Part shown: positions 50,991 to 55,184 of the stretch, piece by piece
Numbering within the stretch: position 1 is the stretch's first letter
Layout of the letters: every line of letters starts with the position of its first letter
Origin: CAJJBL01 sp964519035
GTDB taxonomy: Bacteria > Pseudomonadota > Alphaproteobacteria > Puniceispirillales > Marisalimonadaceae
DNA: 55,184 nucleotides
Direction: 5' to 3'
NCBI GenBank assembly: GCA_964519035.1
Contig: CAZFKZ010000006.1
Span: 1-55,184, forward strand
Program-made: the position numbers and the translations under genes
Notes under the pieces: model-generated
What the model was told of the DNA's origin: nothing
The model's input: the letters and a program-made list of their open reading frames with translations, nothing else
Databases searched by the model: none

Positions 50991-51803
50991 ATGATAGTAT
51001 TTGATATGATGATTGAATTTCCTAATATTAACCCAGTTGCAATAGATTTAGGTTTTATCCAGATAAGGTGGTATGCAATTTCTTATGTGACAGGGATATT
51101 ATTGAGCTGGTTTTTAATTTTACGCATAATAAAAAATAAACAAATACAAATTAACTCTGAAGTTATTAGTGAATTAATTAGTAATAGTATACTGGGTATT
51201 ATTTTAGGGGGACGATTAGGTTATGTTTTATTCTATAATAATGAATATTTTATAAATAATATTTTAGAAATTTTTAAAATATGGAATGGTGGCATGTCAT
51301 TTCATGGAGGTTTAATTGGAGTAATAATTGCAACAATTTATACAAGTAAAAAATATAAGGTTCCTTTATTACAATTAGCTGATCTAGTTGCAGTCGTAGC
51401 TCCTATTGGTATATTTTTTGGTCGAGTGGCAAATTTTATTAATGGAGAACTTTATGGAAGAATAACTACACACCCAATTGGAGTAATGTTTCCAAATGGT
51501 GGAAATTTACCAAGGCATCCAAGTCAAATATATGAAGCTAGCTTTGAAGGTTTGTTTTTATTTTTTATTTTATTTCTTTTTTTACAATTAAGTTATATCA
51601 GAAGTAAGACAGGTATTTTAACGGGATTATTTATATTTTTTTATGGAGTTGTTCGTTTTTTTATTGAATTTTTAAGAGAACCCGACGAACATATTGGTCT
51701 ACTTTATCTTGACCTTTCTATGGGACAATTTTTATGCTTACCAATGATTTTAATAGGTATATTTTTTGTAATTTATGGTTATAAAAAAAAAATTAATATT
51801 TAG
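50991..51803 (+). CDS. lgt: Prolipoprotein diacylglyceryl transferase
   Basis: Inner-membrane enzyme that attaches diacylglycerol to the lipobox cysteine of prolipoproteins, the first step of lipoprotein maturation. Motifs: RWYAISYVTGILLSW, GGRLGYVLFYN, GGMSFHGGLIGVIIA (His-Gly-Gly), FGRVANFINGELYGRITT and RHPSQIYEASFEG. About seven hydrophobic segments. It is 270 aa, normal. Start at 50991 has no clear ribosome-binding site; in-frame ATGs at 51006 and 51009 are alternatives. Confidence 0.93.
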   Translation: MIVFDMMIEFPNINPVAIDLGFIQIRWYAISYVTGILLSWFLILRIIKNKQIQINSEVISELISNSILGIILGGRLGYVLFYNNEYFINNILEIFKIWNGGMSFHGGLIGVIIATIYTSKKYKVPLLQLADLVAVVAPIGIFFGRVANFINGELYGRITTHPIGVMFPNGGNLPRHPSQIYEASFEGLFLFFILFLFLQLSYIRSKTGILTGLFIFFYGVVRFFIEFLREPDEHIGLLYLDLSMGQFLCLPMILIGIFFVIYGYKKKINI

Positions 51804-51843
51804 TAATTCAAATATTTATTAATTTATTTTATGTGAGGTTTCA

Positions 51844-52617
51844 ATGCACTTAAAAAAAATTCAACATCCAATACTTACATGTGAAAAAATAAGTTATGGT
51901 TTTTTTTCAAGATTAGGTGGATTTTCTACAAAACCTTATAAATCCTTGAATTGTAGTTTTAATAACAATGATAATAAAAATAATGTTATAAAAAATATTA
52001 ATATAGTTAAAGAAGATTTAAATTTAAAAAAAATTATTAAATTAAATCAAATTCATTCTTCAGAAGTAGTTATAATAGAAAAATTAAATGATATTTCTGA
52101 TTTTTATAATGTTGACAGTATTGTTACAAAAATTCCTGGTATAGGGCTGTCTATTCTTGGAGCAGATTGTGCTCCAATTTTATTTTATGATAAAATTGAA
52201 AAAATAATAGCAGCTTGTCATGCTGGGTGGCGAGGAGCTGTTGACAATATTGTAGAAAAAACTATCCATAAAATGGAATCCATTGGTGCAAAACGCAATC
52301 AAATATCAGCAGTTATTGGACCTGCCATTCAAAAAAACTCTTATGAAATCGGTCAAGAAGTTGCAGATATTATTCAAAGTTGTTCTTTTTTTTCAAATAA
52401 AATTCCTATATTATCTCATAAAATTAATGATAAATATTTATTTAATCTCCCATTATTTTTACAACAATGTTTAAAAAATGCAGAAATAGTTAATATAGGA
52501 AATGTGGAATTGGACACATATACAAATCCTCATTTATTTTTTAGTCATAGACGTTCATCTCATAAAAATATGAATGAGACAGGAAGACAAATTTCTGTTA
52601 TAGGAATTTTAGAGTAA
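51844..52617 (+). CDS. pgeF: Peptidoglycan editing factor PgeF (YfiH/laccase-domain family)
   Basis: Cytoplasmic protein of the multicopper-oxidase-like YfiH family. In E. coli it hydrolyses UDP-MurNAc-Ser so that serine is not misincorporated into the wall. The metal/catalytic triad matches: H71 in QIHSSEV, C109 in GADCAPILFYD and H126 in ACHAGWRGAVDN. It ends RRSSHKNMNETGRQISVIGI. 257 aa. GTGAGG precedes the start. It follows lgt by 40 bases; the NDUFAF7-like methyltransferase that often sits between lgt and pgeF in alphaproteobacteria is absent. Confidence 0.9.
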   Translation: MHLKKIQHPILTCEKISYGFFSRLGGFSTKPYKSLNCSFNNNDNKNNVIKNINIVKEDLNLKKIIKLNQIHSSEVVIIEKLNDISDFYNVDSIVTKIPGIGLSILGADCAPILFYDKIEKIIAACHAGWRGAVDNIVEKTIHKMESIGAKRNQISAVIGPAIQKNSYEIGQEVADIIQSCSFFSNKIPILSHKINDKYLFNLPLFLQQCLKNAEIVNIGNVELDTYTNPHLFFSHRRSSHKNMNETGRQISVIGILE

Positions 52618-52643
52618 AAAATTTTAATTAAAAAGATAGAAAT

Positions 52644-52709
52644 ATGCCGCATTTAATAATTTTCTTTTTGGTATTGATCGTTGGTTTGTTCATTTTAATT
52701 TTTATATAA
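52644..52709 (+). CDS. Possible 21-residue hydrophobic membrane peptide
   Basis: A short ORF, ATG to TAA, encoding MPHLIIFFLVLIVGLFILIF plus one Ile: essentially a single membrane helix. AGATAGAA lies just upstream as a weak ribosome-binding site. It occupies the 182-base gap between pgeF and prs, which otherwise has no gene. Nothing in the sequence names it, and any 21-codon AT-rich ORF could arise by chance. The unbroken hydrophobicity and placement are the only support. Confidence 0.35.
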   Translation: MPHLIIFFLVLIVGLFILIFI

Positions 52710-52799
52710 GGTAATATAATTATTTAAAAATAAAACCTTGCTTTAAGCTCAGTGAGACTGCTATTAAATCTATTACAATTTCAATTGAAAGTTTTATTC

Positions 52800-53732
52800 A
52801 TGAAGATATTAGCTTGTAATTCGAATAGACCGTTAGCTGAAAATATCTCTAAAAACCTCAACATACAACTTGTGAAAGCTGAAGTAAAAAGATTTTCTGA
52901 TATGGAAGTTTTTGTTGAAGTTCAGGAAAATGTTAGGGGCGAAGATATGTTTGTTGTTCAATCCACATCATACCCAGCCAATGATAACTTAATGGAGCTT
53001 CTTGTTTCTTTAGACGCACTTAGAAGAGCCAGCGCTAGAAGAATAACAGCAGTAATACCCTATTATGGCTACGCTAGACAAGACAGAAAATCAGGACCAA
53101 GAACACCTATATCTGCAAAATTAGTTGCTAATTTAATAACTAAGGCTGGAGCAGACAGAGTTTTAACAATGGATCTACACGCTGGACAAATTCAAGGCTT
53201 TTTTGATATTCCAACTGACAATTTATTTGCTGCTCCTGTTTTTATCAAAGATATACAAGAACGTTATAGTGGCAAACCTATTGTTGTGGTTTCACCAGAT
53301 GTTGGTGGAGTTGTTAGAGCTAGAGGAATAGCTAGAAGAATAAATGCTAATCTTGCTATAATTGATAAGAGAAGAGAAAAACCAGGTTCATCTGAGGTAA
53401 TGAATATTATTGGAGATGTCTCTGATCATCATTGTATTTTAGTTGACGATATAATTGATTCTGGAGGTACATTATGTAATGCTGCACAAGCACTTACAGA
53501 TGTTGGAGCACTTAGTGTAGATGCTTATGTAACTCATGGTGTGTTATCTGGGTCGGCAGTAACACGAATTAGCAATTCTCCTTTGAGCATGCTTATCACG
53601 ACTGATTCTATAAAAGCAACTGAAGCTGTAAAGATTGCGTCTAATATTCGTCAGATATCTATAGCACCAATTATTGGTGAAGCAATTAGAAGAGTTCATA
53701 TGGAACAATCAGTATCAAGCCTCTTTGAATAA
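52800..53732 (+). CDS. prs: Ribose-phosphate pyrophosphokinase
   Basis: Makes PRPP from ribose-5-phosphate and ATP for nucleotide, histidine and tryptophan synthesis. Motifs: MKILACNSNRPLAENI, FSDMEVFVEVQENVRGEDMFVVQS, YYGYARQDRKSGPRTPISAK, DLHAGQIQGFFDIP and the PRPP loop CILVDDIIDSGGTLCNAA. I use ATG 52800 (310 aa); extending to 52752 adds a hydrophobic leader not found in the family. It heads the prs-rplY-pth-ychF group common in alphaproteobacteria. Confidence 0.95.
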   Translation: MKILACNSNRPLAENISKNLNIQLVKAEVKRFSDMEVFVEVQENVRGEDMFVVQSTSYPANDNLMELLVSLDALRRASARRITAVIPYYGYARQDRKSGPRTPISAKLVANLITKAGADRVLTMDLHAGQIQGFFDIPTDNLFAAPVFIKDIQERYSGKPIVVVSPDVGGVVRARGIARRINANLAIIDKRREKPGSSEVMNIIGDVSDHHCILVDDIIDSGGTLCNAAQALTDVGALSVDAYVTHGVLSGSAVTRISNSPLSMLITTDSIKATEAVKIASNIRQISIAPIIGEAIRRVHMEQSVSSLFE

Positions 53733-53778
53733 GTTTTTTTATAATTTACTTTATATTTTTATATTATGGAGTTATGTA

Positions 53779-53820
53779 ATGAATATTCTTTTGCACCCCT
53801 GGAGGCAAAAGATTTTTTAA
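53779..53820 (+). CDS. Possible 13-residue leader peptide before rplY
   Basis: ATG to TAA ORF encoding MNILLHPWRQKIF, with GGAG at suitable spacing upstream (ATGGAGTTATGTAATG). Its stop codon overlaps the AAAGGAG ribosome-binding site of rplY, so translation of the two would be linked. The ORF spans a small inverted repeat (TTTTGC/GCAAAA, 53789-53810). It may be a leader peptide that tunes bL25 synthesis, or coincidence; a single chance ORF this short is common. Confidence 0.3.
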   Translation: MNILLHPWRQKIF

Positions 53821-53834
53821 AGGAGTTAATTTAA

Positions 53835-54476
53835 ATGGAAGCTATAGAAATAAAAGCCGAAACTCGAAGTCAGGTTGGTAAGGGGTCTGCCAGAGCAGCA
53901 AGGCGAGCAGGTTTGGTTCCTGCAGTTATATACGGTAATAAAGAATCTGCACTTAGTATAACTATAAATGCTAATGCATGGCGTCAAATGATGAACAAAC
54001 CTGGTATTTTCAGCCAATTAATGAATATTGAAGTTGATAATAAAAAACATTTTGTTCTACCTCGTGACATTCAACAACATCCAGTTTCAGAACAAGCAGA
54101 ACATGTGGATTTTTTAAGAGTAACCAAAAATGCAACTGTTGCAGTTGGAATTACCGTAGAATTTATAAACGAAGATAAGTGTACTGGTATAAAGCTTGGT
54201 GGAGTTCTTAATATAGTTAGATCTCAAGTAGAACTTAATTGTCCTGCTATCTCAATACCAGAAAAATTAACAGTTGATTTAGAGGGTTTAAATGTAGGTC
54301 ATACAATTCATATTAGCTCTATTAAACTCCCTGAAGGATGCACACCTACAATCACAGACAGAGATTTTACTGTAGCCACCATTGCTGCTCCTAGAGGAGG
54401 ATTAGGTGAAAATGAAGAAGGTGAAGAAAGTGATACTACAACTGAAGAGACCGAAGAAAAGAAAAGTGATAGTTAA
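53835..54476 (+). CDS. rplY: 50S ribosomal protein bL25, CTC form
   Basis: 5S-rRNA-binding ribosomal protein of the general-stress CTC type: an N-terminal L25 domain (EAIEIKAETRSQVGKGSARAAR, VPAVIYG) and a C-terminal TL5 beta domain (HVDFLRV, CPAISIPEKLTVDLEGLNVGHTI, LPEGCTPT), ending in an acidic tail (GENEEGEESDTTTEETEE). It is 213 aa, as expected for CTC. A strong AAAGGAG is 9 bases before the ATG. A 13-bp perfect inverted repeat overlaps its stop codon. Co-directional with prs and pth. Confidence 0.95.
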   Translation: MEAIEIKAETRSQVGKGSARAARRAGLVPAVIYGNKESALSITINANAWRQMMNKPGIFSQLMNIEVDNKKHFVLPRDIQQHPVSEQAEHVDFLRVTKNATVAVGITVEFINEDKCTGIKLGGVLNIVRSQVELNCPAISIPEKLTVDLEGLNVGHTIHISSIKLPEGCTPTITDRDFTVATIAAPRGGLGENEEGEESDTTTEETEEKKSDS

Positions 54477-54491
54477 TTTTAACTATCACTT
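54464..54491. repeat. 13-bp perfect inverted repeat at the rplY-pth junction
   Basis: AAGTGATAGTTAA (54464-54476) and TTAACTATCACTT (54479-54491) are exact reverse complements around two bases. The left arm ends on the rplY stop codon. RNA would form a very stable 12-13-bp hairpin. There is no T-run after it (TAAATTC), so it is not a standard intrinsic terminator; attenuation, RNA processing or 3'-end protection are options. The pth start is 16 bases later. Confidence 0.75.
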
Positions 54492-54506
54492 AAATTCTGA
54501 TGTAGT

Positions 54507-55079
54507 ATGTTTCTTTTAGTTGGGCTTGGTAACCCAGAAAAAACTTATGCAAATAATAGGCATAATGTCGGTTTTATGATGATTGAGAGCATAGCTAACT
54601 ATTATGATTCTCTGAATTTTATTAAAAAATTTAAATCTGAATTCTCAAAAATCTTAATTAATGAAAATATTTGCTTTTTATTAAAACCAATGACTTTCAT
54701 GAATAACTCTGGAATAGCTATAAAACAAATAAAAGAGTTTTATGATATACCTATTGAAAACATTATAGTTTTTCATGATGAAATCGATCTTAATCTTGGT
54801 GAAGTTAGAATTAAAAAAGGCGGAAGTCATAATGGTCACAACGGTTTAAAAAGCATTGATGAATTTATTGGTAAAAATTATATTAGAGTTAGGATTGGTG
54901 TGAGTAGACCTTCTAGGCTATATAATAATACAAATGAGAATATATCCAATTGGGTTTTGTCAGACTTCTCTTCCAATGACAGAACAGAATGGTTAGATAT
55001 TCTAATTGAAAATATTGGTAAAAATATATCATTATTATTAAATCATGATCTAAATAAATTTTTAAATAATATTAAATAA
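54507..55079 (+). CDS. pth: Peptidyl-tRNA hydrolase
   Basis: Recycles peptidyl-tRNA dropped from ribosomes. Signature residues: N9 in LVGLGNPEKTY, catalytic H19 in NNRHNVGF, LLKPMTFMNNSG, the catalytic Asp in VFHDEIDLNLGEVRIKKGG and SHNGHNGLKSI. It ends in a helical tail with an AT-rich C-terminus; 190 aa, as expected. It lies between rplY and ychF, a widely conserved group. Confidence 0.96.
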   Translation: MFLLVGLGNPEKTYANNRHNVGFMMIESIANYYDSLNFIKKFKSEFSKILINENICFLLKPMTFMNNSGIAIKQIKEFYDIPIENIIVFHDEIDLNLGEVRIKKGGSHNGHNGLKSIDEFIGKNYIRVRIGVSRPSRLYNNTNENISNWVLSDFSSNDRTEWLDILIENIGKNISLLLNHDLNKFLNNIK

Positions 55080-55099
55080 GTAAGGTTAAAGGTTTTGAT

Positions 55100-55184
55100 A
55101 TGGGGTTTAAATGTGGAATAGTCGGATTGCCAAATGTTGGAAAATCAACTTTATTTAATGCTTTAACGGAAACAGCTTCTGCAG
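55100..55184 (+). CDS. ychF: Redox-regulated ATPase YchF/OLA1, N-terminal part (cut by window edge)
   Basis: Only the first 28 codons are in the window. MGFKCGIVGLPNVGKSTLFN is the G1/P-loop of YchF/OLA1 (GLPNVGKST), with the typical two-residue spacing before the strand. It starts 20 bases after pth with AAAGG upstream. YchF prefers ATP and associates with ribosomes; it is usually next to pth. The remainder continues past the right edge. Confidence 0.9.
   Translation, partial: MGFKCGIVGLPNVGKSTLFNALTETASA

Noticed and set aside
53826..54017. Reverse ORF opposite rplY
   Set aside because: Shadow of the well-conserved bL25 gene, no family resemblance.

Overview
This 55 kb window is AT-rich, gene-dense chromosome from an alphaproteobacterium, most plausibly a streamlined marine lineage (HIMB59/AEGEAN-169-like, SAR11-like or an AT-rich SAR116 relative). 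That placement is inference from three things: very AT-rich sequence with lysine/asparagine/isoleucine-rich proteins; typical alphaproteobacterial neighbourhoods (uvrC-pgsA-moaD-moaE, dnaG-rpoD, glyQ-glyS near sppA and trmN6/ispB, fba-efp-IMPase, prs-rplY-pth-ychF, zapA-6S RNA-fau); and families typical of the class (ELM1, RHH_4, CTC-type bL25, cysteine-free bL31). Intergenic spaces are short and none exceeds 300 bases. Several convergent neighbours overlap at their 3' ends.

Layout. 1-7317 is one leftward block: tolA (cut by the window edge), tolR, tolQ, ybgC, ruvB, ruvA, ruvC, yebC, a YmdB-type phosphodiesterase, 5-formyl-THF cyclo-ligase, 6S RNA, zapA and a small coiled-coil protein. 7469-12742 runs rightward: class I aldolase, EF-P, an inositol-monophosphatase-like protein that has lost most metal ligands, a MotA/MotB-like proton-channel and peptidoglycan-binding pair, a DUF6787-like membrane protein and bL31. 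12739-17669 runs leftward: glyS, glyQ, a small membrane/Cys-rich protein, an S49 peptidase and a TrmN6-like methyltransferase. 17752-20965 runs rightward: polyprenyl diphosphate synthase, an HTH protein with a worn S24-like tail, an RlmD-type RNA methyltransferase and a ribbon-helix-helix protein. 20967-25000 is a leftward three-gene sugar-acid cluster (UxaA, RraA-like, L-arabinonate-dehydratase type), followed by tRNA-Ile2(CAU), rpoD, dnaG and yqeY.

29712-34672 is carAB-greA. An Lrp regulator, ELM1, SelO, MsrP and an aspartate aminotransferase follow. Next come uvrB, uvrC, pgsA, moaD, moaE, ilvE, an OmpR/EnvZ-type two-component pair, a TetR-like protein, proC, ybjN, ubiK, lgt, pgeF, prs, rplY, pth and the start of ychF.

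Functionally this is mostly core: envelope energisation (Tol and a second proton-driven pair), recombination and repair (RuvABC, UvrBC), transcription and translation (RpoD, GreA, 6S RNA, EF-P, GlyRS, Pth), nucleotide and amino-acid synthesis, and quinone synthesis (IspB, UbiK). MoaD/MoaE would supply molybdopterin for MsrP. I found no phage, IS element, CRISPR array or obvious defence system. The points most worth a second look are the degenerate IMPase, the MotAB-like pair, the sugar-acid cluster beside the tRNA, the worn S24 protein, two tiny unannotated ORFs, and a 13-bp perfect inverted repeat after rplY.
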